Shown here in pieces: positions 1 through 12,596 of a stretch of 64,000 bases of DNA (position 1 is its first letter; the number at the start of each line of letters is the position of its first letter). Source of the DNA: Puccinellia tenuiflora (taxonomy: Eukaryota; Streptophyta; Magnoliopsida; Poales; Poaceae); the NCBI GenBank assembly GCA_012064385.1, contig QRDG01000628.1:278716-342715 (forward strand), written 5' to 3'. Made by a program: the position numbers and the translations under genes. The notes beneath the pieces were generated by a model. That model was not told the DNA's origin. It was given only the letters and a program-made list of their open reading frames with translations, and did no database searches.

Positions 1-810
1 CGCCCGCGCGCCCCGCCGTCGTACGACCCCTCGTTCGGCGAGGCGTTCACGCCATTGCAGGGCGAGCATCTTGTCAACGCTCTCACGTGCGAAGCCTCCG
101 TCGTCGGGCGCATGTACTACGTCGAGGCGCGGGACCTCGCCACGCTGCGCGCACGGGCGAGCCATGCTGCGGGCGCCAGCGCAACACGCTTCGAGGCGCT
201 CTCCTCGTACCTGTGGAAGGTCTTCGCCGACGTCGTGGGCGGCGCGTCCGGCGAGAGCTGCTGCCGCATGGGATGCTGGGTGGACGGGCGGCGCCGCCTC
301 ACGTCGTCCGCGGCGGCCGCGATGCGCAACTACGTCGGCAACGTCACGACGTTCGCGGTGGCGGAGGCGACCGTGGAGGCGATCCAGCGGCGGCCGCTTG
401 CGGACGTGGCGTCCATGGTGCGCGAGTCGATCAGGTCGACGGCGACGGACGAGCACTTCCAGCAGCTGATCGACTGGGTGGAGGAGCACAAGGATGTGAA
501 GTACGTGGAGGCGTCCTGCGTCGGGCTGGGCAGCCCGATGCTGGCCGTGACCTCCTTCGCCTCCTTCAGCTACGACACCGACTTCGGCTTCGGGCACGCC
601 GCGCTGGCGGTGCCCACGTCGGAGGGCGGCACGAGGCTCTGCAGCGGCTTCGTGCAGATCGTCGCGCGCCCGGGAGGACACGGCGACTGGATCCTCGCCA
701 TGTTTCTCTGGCCAAAGCTCGCCGCCGCGATCGACTCCGACAAGGACAGCATCTTCAAGCCTCTCACCGCCGAGTATCTCGGTCTCACTACTCAGCATAG
801 CCGGCTCTGA
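1..810 (+). CDS. BAHD acyltransferase, C-terminal part (5' cut by window edge)
   Basis: The frame is open from base 1 to the TGA at 808-810, giving 269 visible residues of a protein that normally runs about 430-450. BAHD enzymes transfer acyl groups from acyl-CoA to alcohols or amines in the cytosol (hydroxycinnamoyl esters and amides, for example). The diagnostic structural motif appears as DFGFG at nt 580-594, a variant of the family DFGWG, followed by a typical Ala/Val-rich strand and a C-terminal segment ending EYLGL. The catalytic HXXXD motif should lie in the missing N-terminal half and cannot be checked. No intron interrupts the visible part. GC content is high, as in many grass genes. 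The acceptor substrate cannot be deduced; hydroxycinnamoyltransferase-like enzymes are the closest match from memory. The first in-frame ATG is not used as a start because the frame is open further upstream. Confidence 0.9.
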   Translation, partial: RPRAPPSYDPSFGEAFTPLQGEHLVNALTCEASVVGRMYYVEARDLATLRARASHAAGASATRFEALSSYLWKVFADVVGGASGESCCRMGCWVDGRRRLTSSAAAAMRNYVGNVTTFAVAEATVEAIQRRPLADVASMVRESIRSTATDEHFQQLIDWVEEHKDVKYVEASCVGLGSPMLAVTSFASFSYDTDFGFGHAALAVPTSEGGTRLCSGFVQIVARPGGHGDWILAMFLWPKLAAAIDSDKDSIFKPLTAEYLGLTTQHSRL

Positions 811-2823
811 TCACAGACATGATATGATGCATGCAGAGGAGGTTAGACAAATTGAATAACACAAACATGTTTCTCTGCTCTCTTGTTGTTTTGGTGAGGT
901 CAACCTGTTTGTACATTGAGACGTCTACAAGAACTCAGCATTTATTTCATGTTTCTCTGCTCTCTTGTTGTGGAGCAGTACACAAGTTTAAAAAATTACA
1001 TGATTGAGAGAATATATAGTACTAGTTCTTATAATGACCGGTATTAAAATAACAGGCACTTGCAGCATCTCACAACTACACACGTTACATATATTATTAG
1101 AGAGTGCAGTATATAGGGGGAGGTGCACTTGAACTAGATCGATCCAAGCGATGCATAAACATTAGAAAAAACTAGAAGGATTAGGCGCGCTTTGCTGCGC
1201 CCCTATGTTTACCGGAATGTTTTTTATGTTTCTATAGGTCTGAGCGTGTACTTTCTATTTTGTACGACCAGCTTGTGTGTGTTTGTTCTCGGCTATGGTA
1301 GAATGTACAATGGTGCACTTCGCCGAGCCAACAAAAAACTATTAAGTTGAGTTGATCACATAGAAACGATACGTTTGTAATCAACATAAATATGTTTAGC
1401 GAGGGCGAATATATATTAGAAAAGCTGATGTAGCCCTACAATTTATGGTTTCAATGTGTATATGGAACCAGCTCATCATATAGTTAGCCTTGATGCAACA
1501 TCGACCGTCCCTGTTAGGAGCTGAATGTAATAAAAAGAACAATTAATTGTCTACAAAATTTTCTATTCTATTAGTATTTGCTAGCAAATATTTGCAATAA
1601 TATTACATAAAATAGCCTTCACCTAGCACACATTGAAAACCGCCATTGAACAACTACCATCGAAACCGATTTGCCGGAAAAAAAAGAGAAACTGATAGAT
1701 AACATTGACATCCCCGATTATTTACTGGAAGTCGAGGTCCTCCTGCGTGTTGGTTGTATCGTGCAGGCCTTTGTGTCGTGGGTGTTGCTGGTGTTGCTGT
1801 CGATGTAGAGTGTAGTGTTGTTGCTGTGGTGTTGCTGAGTTTGTTGCTGTTGCTGTTGTGCCATGCTTCTGCGTGTGCCGCCGACCTAGCGCTGCTAGGA
1901 GTTGTACGGTTTTCCGGCCTGGTTTCCCTCATAAACCGAGTCATTTGGCTATCAGCCTTTCTTCTATTCATGAATGAAAAGCAGCTCCAATTGGATTTTC
2001 AGTCAAAAAAAATTCTGGCATGTTCATGAAATAAAATAGCTCACATATTAGCTCTAAAAGCTGGTCTGCTGCATTTAAAACCAATTGTAAATGTGCTTGA
2101 TGTTCCACTGTGCAGATTATTTGTGCTCTTGCCATATAAAGTCTTGGCAAAGTGACAGCTAACAACCACACTAAAAAGGCATGGGCCTTGATAACTAAAG
2201 TTGTTGAGTTTTTGTTTACAGGCATAAACTCTTCATAACCACTTATAATTCCTCAAAATATTATTGGGTAACAAATAAATAATCACCAATAAAGTATTAT
2301 CTTCTTTGCAGGTACGGTTAGTATTCTTAAAGTAATTACTCGACACTTTTTATTTCAAAGTATTATTAACTGAGAGAAATATGATTGCTTGGTTGCTTGG
2401 TTCTTACTGATGTTCCATCAGTGTAAACAAATAGGTAAAGTATGAAAAGTTCTCCAAAAAAATAAGAATGGAATATGTAGGTACGACTGTGACATAGTCT
2501 CGAACTTTAAAATGTTCCAATGATGTTCTGAGCAATGACAATAAATCCTATCAGAGGAGAACTTCTTATTATGGGGGATTCTGTTCATGTGTGGCAAACA
2601 CTTGATTAAAATGGTATGACTCTTTTTATGCGAGGATTGGTGAATCTGCTCTGTATTCGGATAAGAACTTTGATACTTCATCTTGCACCATATTTTAGTT
2701 TTACATGACATTTCTTTATTTATTCAGTATATAAAAAATTCTGGCCAAATGTCTTGAGTTAATAAAGAAGGCTTTTCTGCTTCTCAACAGAGATTCCTAA
2801 AATCAAAAGTTGCAACTTAATCA
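811..2823. other. Intergenic, AT-rich; no gene seen
   Basis: This is the 3' flank of the BAHD gene and AT-rich DNA. Short open frames at 1654-2225 have skewed low-complexity composition (runs of Leu/Val from a TTGCTG-like repeat near 1780-1860) and no recognisable domain. The stretch ACTAGAAGGATTAGGCGCGC near 1173 resembles the end of the small element at 5682, so it may be a remnant of the same repeat family. Confidence 0.5.
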
Positions 2824-5600
2824 TTAAACATTAATTCCCAAGGACAAGATGCAAAATGGAAGTGTGGTCGATGTTGCACACCTTCTTCTTGCAAATGTTT
2901 GAAGAACGGGTAAAGTAGCCTGTGCACTTCTTGCAGGAGGCCACCACGGTCTTGCCCTTACCGTCCGCTGCTCCGCCTTGGGCATCTTGTCCTCGTCGCA
3001 AAGCTCCTCGAACGGCACCTCCTCCCTCTATTCATTCTTGCTATCACCCTTCTTGACGACCCGTGGCGGCCTAAACCTTCTCCGCCGCTGCCTTGGCCTC
3101 CAAGGCCTGAATGTCACAGAGGAAGTCGTTCTTTGCCCTCCCCGAACTCCCCGGCGTCCTCGTCCATGAGCGGGGATGGGTCCTCGAGCACATTATGGTC
3201 AATAAGTTAATTACAGGAAAAACATTGCTGTCATCTCTATGTATATTTAAATAGCTAGGCTTACATGTCGGTCCAAATATTTGAGGGCATGATGGTTTAG
3301 TTTTGGGGTTGAAAATAAGCATCAATTAACAGTTAAACGATATGCGGAAGGGCCTGCATGAGAAGATTTTGCTTCACCCGACACATAATAATGTTGAATA
3401 AGCATTTAGCGAACATATTAATGTTGAATAAGCATTTAGCGAACCTAGGCTGATGCTGGTACCAGCCAACATGCAGGTTGACATAACTAACAGCAGAAAC
3501 AGAGTGTACAATTTAATCGATGATTGGGTTCACAATACATAGGTAGAGGAAAAGCTGCTACTAATTAGCTAATACTTTTCTGCATGAAGCGTTTGTTGAA
3601 TTCGAACTTAACAGGACATTCACTTAATCCCTACAAATGATGCCTAGTCTCAGAACTGTACAAAACACTACCAAAGCTGAAAGTCAACAAGGCAACGGCC
3701 TGAATGATCATACTATTAAGCTAAACCAGAAAATATACCTCACACTGATGAAAACAAAAATCAACAGTCTGATGTGTGTTCACCACTCACCACTTGACAA
3801 CAACTTAGAATGGAAGATGAGCAAGAGGGTGATCAACAAATTACATGTAAACACAAGAAAAAACTGCAAGAATGCATGAGAGATCATTCAGAAAGACTTT
3901 GGTTTTGAATTTGCAGAACCTACTTATATGCCCACTAATTTCTCATTGTTTGTCACACTTCAAAGCAAAGATTATATTTACGTAGCTACAGAGAATGAGA
4001 AAAGGTGCCAGAGCATAAGCTCGAAATTCTGACAGATTAGAGATGTGCCACAAGGGCTCTAATGGAATAAAATGCAAGTGAAGCTACTGAGTTGGGCCAA
4101 TGCCCACACTAAACAACCATCTCCTTATCAGGAATCTGGTAAGCAGCCCATTTTGGACAAGAGCCATACACGGCTCACATAATTTGCTTCACTGATATTG
4201 TCAGCAACCAGAGAACTGCTCAACCATTATTAGAACTAACGGCATAAAATTGACTTTCGCCCTGGAGTTCCCATTCCCCGGATGCGAGCCGCCCCCATAA
4301 CTGAGCCCGTAGCTGGAGATGACCGGCGTCTGGCCGTTCAGGTTGGAGGCCCTGTCCGCGCCTCTCTGACCGAATGGCGGGTTCGACACCGAGGGGCTCG
4401 GCCGGCCGATAGGATCCTTGTCCTTGGACGGCTTCTTAGGCCTTCCGTAATGGGGAACTGCATGGCCGTGTCTAATGCAGCCCACGTCATCATGTAATAG
4501 TAGGAGACGTTCTTAACTCCTCCCGGGCATTTAATTCTTTCACACCATCCAATGGACCGTTTCATGCGTTGATTGGTCAAGAGCCATGCAATTTATTGGA
4601 TACGGTGCAAGAGCCGTATACTCCACCTAAGCAAAAATCCTACATGGACAGCTAAGAAGCGATCCACCGTGTAGCACTACGGATGGCCTTAGGGAACCGC
4701 CCAAGGATCTGCTTGATCATGCTAGATCAGTCCAATCCGCCCAGCACCAACTCTGAATAGCTTCCCAACTTCTGAGTAGCAGGAGCTACCGCCCTGACTT
4801 CTATTGCACAACAGTAAACCCTAAGTCCACTGCCACGTCACAGTGGGAGCCAAGCTCCCCCCCCCCCCCCCAACCCGACTTCTCCGGCGAGCTGGCGCTC
4901 CTAAGCGTGCCTTCCGACCTGGAACAACCAAATTGACAAGGGAAACCGTCAAATGACATGTGCAGGATCACGTGGAAGAAAAGCTCTGTACATGATCGCG
5001 CGCGGTAACCAATCGATCGACCCGAGTAGCAAGCGCGCTCTGCCCCCCGCATCGCGGAAATGGGTAACAATCCGACGACATCGAGAGTAAATCCCAATGC
5101 TAACCGAAACCAAAAGGGCGGCGGCGCCTGTGCCGAATCGGCGCGGGCGATCGGGCTGCGAGCACACGGGCGCGCACGACTACCCCGCCACCGAGCAAGC
5201 AGGCCAAATCGAGACGGCGCGCGGGCAATCCGGGGTAGGACGCAGCCCGCAGCAGCCACCCGAGGCGGCTCTCACACACAGACGCGCGCGAGTACCAAAC
5301 AGTAGACGTCAGTGCGGCGGCGGTGGCGGCGGATCCCGGTGGCTGCTGGCGGTGGTTGGGAGGGGGCGTCGGGCGGCGCGTCCGTGGAAAGGGTCGCTTC
5401 GCTTGCGCTGGAAGCCGCTAGGAGAGAGAGAGGACTTGGAGTCTTGGACCTTCTCGCCTCCGCCTCATTCGCTTTTCCCCACGACATGCGGGCCCATGCT
5501 GTGGAGGAAGGAGGCTGACGCTGACATGCAGGACCCTCAAGTGCTGTGGGGTCAGGACGCACGAGAGGCTTTCAATCCTAAGGAGCTTAGTATTTGGAGG
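2824..5600 (-). pseudogene. Decayed minus-strand gene remnants, unidentified
   Basis: Several short minus-strand patches look like former coding sequence but do not join into one frame. At about 2850-2960 a Cys/Lys-rich patch reads with spaced cysteines (ASCKKCTGYF then ICKKKVC). At about 3090-3170 there is an acidic patch (MDEDAGEFGE). At 4201-4485 a patch contains HYGRPKKPSKDKDPIGRPS followed by a Gly/Ser-rich end. At 5270-5560 GC-rich DNA with CT runs resembles a grass promoter and 5' UTR for a minus-strand gene. I do not recognise the protein. Stops and frame changes between patches argue for a degenerate gene or a mosaic of captured fragments. An unrelated origin of the patches is equally possible. 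Confidence 0.25.
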
Positions 5601-5681
5601 GGATTTGGTAGTATAGATACATCATGGAGTGTCGTGTAGAAGTACACATAGCATGTTAAATACGTCGAGATCTTAAATCAA

Positions 5682-6914
5682 CTAGATGATACTCCGCGCG
5701 TTGCTGCGAAAATTCTAGCAAAGACAATTGTTCATACGACATGTGTTAAACTTTAATTTGATTAAGAACACTAAAGAACAAATTAATCGCTAAAGGAAGG
5801 GGCAAGCACCACAGAGAAATGTACAAATAGTCTGAGAACCAATAAAGAGAACTTTAGCAATTCTTTCCCTAGAAATGTTTTAGGCAACAGAAACTTTGCT
5901 TGGAATCATCTCCCTGCAAATGGTTCTGCAGCTGGGGCTATCCTTGTAGGGGTCAACTGTGAGCCTGTGACCTCTTCGAGGTGCGCTCATGGGATATTAG
6001 ATTTTTTCTATTAGTGTTATGGTTAGAAACAAAATTACAGGGGTTACTTGTAGAATCACCACAGTTTATGGGCCAGCTTATGATGCGAAAAAGCAAGATT
6101 TCCTATCTGAGCTACATGAAATTTTCCTTAAGGAAGGTCCTACTTTAGTTGGAGGAGATTTTAATTTAGTAAGATCCTCATAAGAATAATGGTAATGTTG
6201 ATATTAGATGGATGGATAGGTTTAATGCTTGGATAGAAATGTGGGCTCTTATGGAAATTGGCCTCTCAGGCAGGCTTTTACTTGGGGTAATAACCAGGAT
6301 AACCTGATCATTGGTAAAATAGACAGAATTTTCTGCACCACCCAATTTGATTCTCTTTTCCCACTAGCTCATGCTAGGGCTTTACCTAGAATTGGTAGTG
6401 ATCATACTAGTAATCCTTTAGACGTGTGGCAGCATAAAGTGAGGTGGTTTAGGAGGTATGCTAAAGGTTGGAGTGCCAACCTGGAAGTTGACATTAGGAA
6501 ACATAAAAAAGATTTAATAAAAGAATATGATATTCTTGATATTAAGTCTAGGCTAGATTTCATTCTTAGGAACTATGATGTGTATTAGGATTTTATACGT
6601 ATCACAGGGCCATATAAATAACAGTTTCAAATCGGTGTCATCGGAAGAGATAAAAAATGTGTGCAAATCAGACCAGTTGTAAGATCGAGGATCGAATCAA
6701 ATCAATGAATCGATCATCGGATTGGTGCCACTGGCCGACATAAAAAAGTGGCTACGACGTGCTACTGATTCTCAGGAGAACTAAAATCCAATAAAGTGAT
6801 GCCTCCTGGTCGAAAAAAAGTTCCCACCAATACTGAAGTTCATATATTTTATTTTATATTTTACGTGAGAATTATTTATCCCGTTACAACGCACGGATAT
6901 TGTGCTAGTATATA
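5682..6914. mobile_element. Small DNA element with imperfect terminal inverted repeats
   Basis: The left edge reads ACTAGATGATACTCCGCGCG. The right edge, read on the minus strand, begins ACTAGCACAATATCCGTGCG. These match at most positions and continue into a GTTG(C/T)-(G/A)CG-type block on both sides. Ends of this kind, with a 'cgcgttgctgcg' block, are common in Triticeae repeats. No clear target duplication was found. The interior holds the LINE endonuclease fragment listed separately. The class of element (hAT-like or other) is not decided by the sequence. Confidence 0.4.
6010..6585 (+). pseudogene. LINE endonuclease (APE-type) fragment, broken
   Basis: Translation in two frames shows parts of an apurinic-like endonuclease of a plant L1-type LINE ORF2: VYGPAYDAKKQDF, then LVGGDFNLVRSS (the GDFN active-site strand), and after a frame break FTWGNNQDNLIIGKIDRIF and ending GSDHTSNPL, the family's C-terminal SDH motif. 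Stops after VRSS and a frame change near 6190-6230 show it is dead. It differs in sequence from the LINE at 7-12.6 kb, so it belongs to another subfamily. The reverse transcriptase part is absent. Confidence 0.7.
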
Positions 6915-7205
6915 CAGTACTCCATGGATAAAATCAGATATCAACCAAAAGGACGCGCCAACATCCTCGCAGTCCATGGATGTTGTCTCGTACTACATTA
7001 AGAAAAGCTACGGTCGACGCCGCCTCCGGAGATCCAACCGGGCGCCGCTCCGGCGATCTCCAACCGCGCACCCTCGACGATTTGCCCAGGCGCTGCCCCG
7101 GAGTTCTCCTCAGCGCAAGGGGAAGCAAACGTAGCGACGGGAAAAGTTCCTGCCCGAGGCAGTCAAGAGGATGGCCTCACACAGGATCTGGAGATCTGTA
7201 ATCGC

Positions 7206-8752
7206 GTGACGGTGCGGTCGCTCGGGCAACGCCGGCTGTCCATGGCGCCGCCGGCGTGGAGATCGTCGGGGTGCTCTGGATCGCGCTTCGTCTGTCTCGG
7301 TGGTTTGGAGGCAGAGCCATCTGGTCTGGACGGCCTCGACGCGGCGCATGTCTCGGTCCAGGTGGCGCTTGACTCCTTGGTGGTGGATGGGACGCGCCGA
7401 TCGATGTCGCCGGTAGATCAGCCGCCGTTGCTGACGGAGGAGGAGATCAAGCAGCAGTTTTGGGTGGACGCGGGCTTTCCCACTCCGGAGAGCAGATTTT
7501 GGGAGCACGGTTCTTCCTCAAGGTCAGGTGAGGTCTCTAATGGTGTGGATGGGTGCAGGGTCTCTCCGGCGGCGGTTCAGACGTCATCACCGTGTCGGGG
7601 ACAGGAGGGACCAGTCGCTTCGCCAACTGGTTTTCGTCTGTCAAGATCTCCGCCACGGATGGGGCCGTGGCGTCGATTCTGGGAGTCTTCGTGGACAAGG
7701 CCTACGACTCGCTTCCGGCAAGGCCGTCGGAGGTGGGGGAGGTGGCTTCGTCGTCGAGTGCGGCGGACAAGGGCGACGACGGCGGCGGTGATGCGGCGAT
7801 CTTGGCGACGTCCCCGGCGGAGTTTGAATCTTTTCAAATTCCGCTTGTTATGTCGGTTGGGGCCCACGGACATGCAGTCGATCGTGACCGTCCGGGTCCG
7901 TGGGATCATCTGCATCGTCGTTTTAGGGTTTACTGGAGCCGGGCTGCTTCGCTACAGCCGCCTCGTCCTGCTGATTCCTCTCGCCGAACCGCGCCGCCGC
8001 CTTCGTCGACTTCGCCAACTCTTCGCCAGGCCTCGTCGTCCTCGTACTCGACATCGCTGCCATCAGCTTCCCCGTGCTTGTCCTCAACTACAGCATCTCG
8101 GTGGACCCTTTCGCCTGCTGGACCCTGGGACCACCTGCGTCGACGGTTCAAGGGCTTATGGGCTCGTGGTTCGGCGTCGCCTACACCCGTTGGGGGTTCC
8201 GTCTCGCCCCGTACGCCGCCTTTTTCGGTGTCGGCTCTGACTCCGATCCGTCGTAGCGAGCGGTTTGGAGTGGCGATGGATGGGACCTCCGCCACGGATG
8301 AGGACTCGCTGGGGAAGGCTATGCGTCGCAAGGTGGTTCGCAACTTGGACTCCATAGGTACGGATTTAAAGTCAAAGTCTTTTCTTTCTTGTTCACCTTC
8401 TTCAATTCAGTCTAAGCTTCATAGTGTAGGTTTTAATCTTGATAGTGATAAGCCTCAATTAGAGGTGTCAACTAACGTCTTGAGGCATATGGAATTTGAC
8501 CGTCTAACGGTTATTCCAAAAGCTTCGACAGTGTTGACAGCCACCTATGAGGATGAGGAAGAGGCGAATGCCACATCAGATGGTCAGCTTCTTTCTCATC
8601 TCGTTGGTGATGTGTCGGAGGTGGGTTTGGACGAGGACGGGCTTAGTTCATTGTATGAGCTCACAACAACCGGCCGGAAGTCTAAATCTACCTCTAACAA
8701 GGCGTCCCGGAGACGGGCTAAGTTCTCCAAATCCCCAATAGTTTCCAAATGA
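7206..8752 (+). pseudogene. LINE ORF1 (frameshifted)
   Basis: Coding signal runs in frame 3 from 7206 (including LTEEEIKQQFWVDAGFP near 7432) and switches to frame 2 near 7540-7600, continuing to the TGA at 8750-8752. Position upstream of ORF2 in the same element marks it as the RNA-binding/structural protein of a LINE. No CCHC zinc knuckle, usual in many plant LINE ORF1 proteins, is visible. The middle is Ser/Pro/Arg-rich and carries an internal repeat: GPWDHLHRRFRVYW and, about 240 bases later, GPWDHLRRRFKGLW. The C-terminal half is acidic, then ends in a basic tail (KASRRRAKFSKSP). The last codons overlap the ORF2 start by four bases (ATGA). Confidence 0.65.
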
Positions 8753-11700
8753 ATGGCATGTTTGCAAATAGCAGAGGTCTTGGTGACTTGGCTAAACACT
8801 TGCACTTCGCTGGATGCATTCGGGATCATAATTTGGATTTCTTAGCTATTTCAGAGACGGGTAGACGGGAGTTCTCGCAAGGTCTTTTGAACCGCCTATC
8901 AGGTGGTATGGATTTTGCTTGGTACTCTCGGCCCCCGCGGGGTCGTTCGGGTGGCATATTACTTGGCGTCAAGACTGATACCATGGAGGTGTTGGCTGTT
9001 TCGGATGGTGATTTTCATACTAAAACGAACATCCGAAATAAGGCTGATAACTTCATTTGGAGTCTTGTTGCCGTGCATGGGCCTGCCCAGGTAGAGCATA
9101 AGTCCGATTTTCTTCGAGAATTGGTAAACTTGGCAAAGGACAATCCGCATCCGCTTATCATCGGTGGGGATTTTAATTTGCTTCGTTTTCCGTTCGAGAA
9201 GAGCAGGGGACGTTTTGACAACCGTTGGCCTCTCTTGTTCAATGCGGTCATTGACAGCTTGGATTTAAGAGAGATTTCAATGGTTGGGAGACAGTTCACT
9301 TGGGCTAATTCTCTGCCTGAACCTACATACGAAAAACTGGACCGTGTGCTGATGGACGCCGATTGGGAATCCAAGTTCCCATTGGTATCAGTACGGGCTC
9401 TAGAGCGTATTGAGGGTCTGTCGGATCATGCCCCTATTCTTTTGTCCACCGGTATGGCTACTCCTCCAAACAAACCACGGTTCAAGTTTGAACTTGGTTG
9501 GCTTCTGAGGGAGGGTTTCCATGAGATGGTCAAAATAATTTGGGACAGACCAGTTGCGGGTGCTTCCCCAATCCAGATATGGAACAACAAGATGCGGGCT
9601 TTGCGCACTCATCTTGTTGGGTGGGCACGTCATACTACTGGTTTACTTAAAAAGAAAAGTTACGTCTTTCCTCAATTATCGATGCTTTGGAGGCATTGGC
9701 AGAGGTGCGTCTATTATCCCCACAGGAAATTGAGCTGAAAAGCCAATCCAATGCGGAAATAGCCAAACTTCTGCGTGAGGAAGAGTTGAAATGGTATCAA
9801 TGTTCCAAAGCTAAATTCATCCTTCAAGGGGATTCGAATACTCGCTATTTCCATAGTATTGCCAATGGCAGACATAGGAAAAAGCGCATTCATTCCCTAG
9901 TGCAGGAAGAGGGAACGATTGAGGGCCAGGAGCAACTAAAGTCGTACATTACTAATTATTATAAGGGGCTGTTCGGAGCTCCAGAGGAAGGGAACTTCTC
10001 TCTGGACGAGTCTAGAACAGCGGATATTCCCCAGGTTTCTGTTGAAGAGAATAACCTGCTCACTAAATCCTATTCGGAGGAAGAAGTGCGTAAGGCTGTC
10101 TTCCAAATGGAACACAATAAAGCACCTGGACCGGATGGTTTCCCAGCAGAGTTCTATCAGAATTTCTCGGATGTAATCAAGTCTGATTTGCTTAATATGT
10201 TTTCTTCCCTACACGCTGGTCAACTGGAGTTATTTCGTCTCAATTTTGGTGAGATTATTTTGTTACCTAAGATTAAAGATGCAGAAAGGATTCAACAGTA
10301 TAGACCTATCTGCCTCCTTAATGTAAGTTTCAAAATATTCACTAAAGTTGCAACGATTCGGCTGAGCAGTGTGGCGGACCATGTGGTCCGGCCTTCTCAG
10401 ACTGCTTTTATGCAAGGCCGCAATATCCTCGATAGGGTGGCAGTCTTGCATGAAACGGTCCATGAATTACACCGGAAGAAACTGAATGGGGTAATCTTAA
10501 AAATTGATTTCGAAAAAGCTTATGATAAAGTTAATTGGTCTTTCCTTCAGCAGACGCTCAGAATGAAAGGTTTTTCTTCTGAATGGCGTGCGCTTATCGA
10601 TTCCTTTGTTTCGGGTGGAAGTGTGGCCATCAAAGTCAATGATGACACTGGCAGATACTTCCAAACAAAAAAAGGACTTAGACAAGGGGACCCTCTTTCG
10701 CCAATACTATTTAATATAGTGGCGGATATGTTGGCCATCTTGATCGAGCGTGCTAAGTCTGAGGGTCAAATTGAAGGTGTGATTCCCCATTTGGTTGATG
10801 GCGGATTATCGATTCTTCAATATGCCGATGATACAATCCTTTTTATGGAACATGACATCGAAAAAGCTCGGAACCTGAAGTTAATTCTATCGGCATTCGA
10901 GCGATTATCGGGTCTAAAGATAAATTTCCATAAAAGCGAATTGTTTTGTTTTGGCGAGGCCCGGGATGAAGCCTCTGTGTATGCCGAGCTTTTTGGGTGT
11001 GCACAGGGCCAATTTCCTATCAACTACTTGGGGATTCCGATTCATTATCGGAGGCTCACAAATGTTGAATGGAAGTTGGTGGAGGAAAGACTTCAGATTC
11101 GTTTAAATAGTTGGAAAGGTAAACTCCTATCCCTTGGAGGAAGATTGGTTCTCATTAATTCAGTACTGACAAACATGGTGCTGTATATGATTTCCTTCTT
11201 CCAGTTACCTAAAGGGGTCTTGAAAAGATTGGATTATTTCCGCTCAAGATTCTTTTGGCAAGGGGATAGTGAGAAGAAGAAGTATCGACTGACTAAATGG
11301 AGTGTGGTTTGCCGGCCAAAAGACCAAGGAGGGCTCGGTGTTCATGACCTTGAAGTCAAGAATAGAGCTCTACTTGGTAAATGGTTATTCAAACTTCTTT
11401 CGGAAGATGGAATTTGGCAGACACTCATAAGAAGGAAGTATGTGGGGGAAAAAGCTGTATCCCAGGTTGTTTGGAAGCCTGGTGATTCACACTTCTAGGC
11501 TGGTCTCATGGCCACAAAGAAGTATTTCTTCCCACATGCTTCTTTCTCCATTAAGAATGGTTCGGAGATTCGGTTCTGGGAAGATAGGTGGCTAGGCCAA
11601 ACTACTCTTCGAGAACAGTATCCGGCTCTATATGATGTGGTGCGTTACAAAGGCGATATATTGGCTAAGGTGCTGGGTACATCCCCACCTAATGTATCGT

Positions 11701-12422
11701 TCAGAAGAACGCTATTAGGGCCTCGAGAAGCAGCTTGGAATGCTTTGCTGCTTCGGTTGGACTCCGTCCAACTCTTGGAAGGCCCTGATGAACTTCGATG
11801 GTTTCCAACTAAGAATGGTATTTTCTCGGTTGCTTCTATGTATAGAGTTCTTATCCAATCTGATGTTCCGGTTGATTCTAATAAGAAAGTTTGGAAGATG
11901 AAGATACCACTCAAAACAAAGGTGTTTGCGTGGTATCTTCGTCGCGGAGTTATTCTTACAAAAGACAACCTTGCCAAGCGCAACTGGCATGGGAGTAAAA
12001 AGTGTGTCTTCTGTACTCATGATGAGTCCATTAAACACCTTTTCTTCCAATGCGAGTTTGCTCGGTCTATATGGTCAGCTGTCCAAATAGGTTCTACCTT
12101 ATATCCTCCGCGGAGCGTTGCCAATATTTTTGGCAACTGGCTAAACGGGGTTGATCCTAGGTTTAAATTACTTATTAGGGTGGGAGCGATTGCCGTTATT
12201 TGGTCGCTTTGGCTGTGTAGAAATGACAAGGTTTTTAATGACAAAAATTCTTCTATTCTGCAGGTTATCTACCGTTGCACAGCCACACTCCGATTATGGT
12301 CGGTCCTTCAGCGTGTGGAGCACCGGGAGTTGTTCTTGGAGGTATCGTCGCGCTTGGAGGCGGCAGCCAGGGAGCTATTCTCCCGGCATGGATGGTCGCA
12401 TAACCTGCGGATCAGCTCTTAG
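8749..12422 (+). pseudogene. LINE ORF2: endonuclease, reverse transcriptase, zf-RVT (broken)
   Basis: The ATG at 8749 overlaps the ORF1 stop. The endonuclease (8749 to about 9450) shows FLAISETGR with the catalytic Glu, GGDFNLLRFP and GLSDHAPILL. The frame is lost near 9665-9690, probably by a one-base deletion, and resumes in frame 3. The reverse transcriptase (about 9780-11000) shows NKAPGPDGFPAEFY, KIDFEKAYDKVNW, LRQGDPLSPILFN and the catalytic LQYADDTILFM. A TAG at 11496-11498 replaces the Trp of the common HFWAGLM block. The same frame continues to 12422 with the zf-RVT Cys/His domain (CVFCTHDESIKHLFFQC). Repairing neither lesion is possible by splicing, so the copy is dead, but the conserved cores are intact enough to suggest a modest age. 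Confidence 0.9.
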
Positions 12423-12596
12423 TTACCTTGGGCGGCTTTACAATTTCTCATGATGATATGTATTCCGCCTTTTTTCTTTCTGTTGCTTTGGATACGCTGG
12501 ACGGTTTTGGGCTGTGTGCATCTTAGTTATGCAGAGGCCGGATGTAATGCTTAATACTTTTTAAGTAATAAAATCACTTTATCAAAAAAAAAAAAA

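Larger units (their letters stand above)
7015..12596 (+). mobile_element. Non-LTR retrotransposon (plant L1-type LINE), nearly full length, inactive
   Basis: The order is GC-rich 5' leader (about 7015-7205), ORF1 (7206-8752), ORF2 with endonuclease, reverse transcriptase and zf-RVT (8749-12422), a short 3' UTR and a poly(A) tail at about 12584-12596 preceded by AATAAAA. Three lesions disable it: a frame change in ORF1 near 7540-7600, a frame change between endonuclease and RT near 9665-9690, and a TAG at 11496-11498. The 3' flank begins GGCACATACC; I could not find the same word at the 5' edge, so the target duplication and exact 5' end are unresolved. Confidence 0.9.

Noticed and set aside
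1654..2029. Leu/Val-rich frames of about 100 residues on both strands
   Set aside because: They come from a TTGCTGTTG-type low-complexity stretch; no start context, homology or gene structure.
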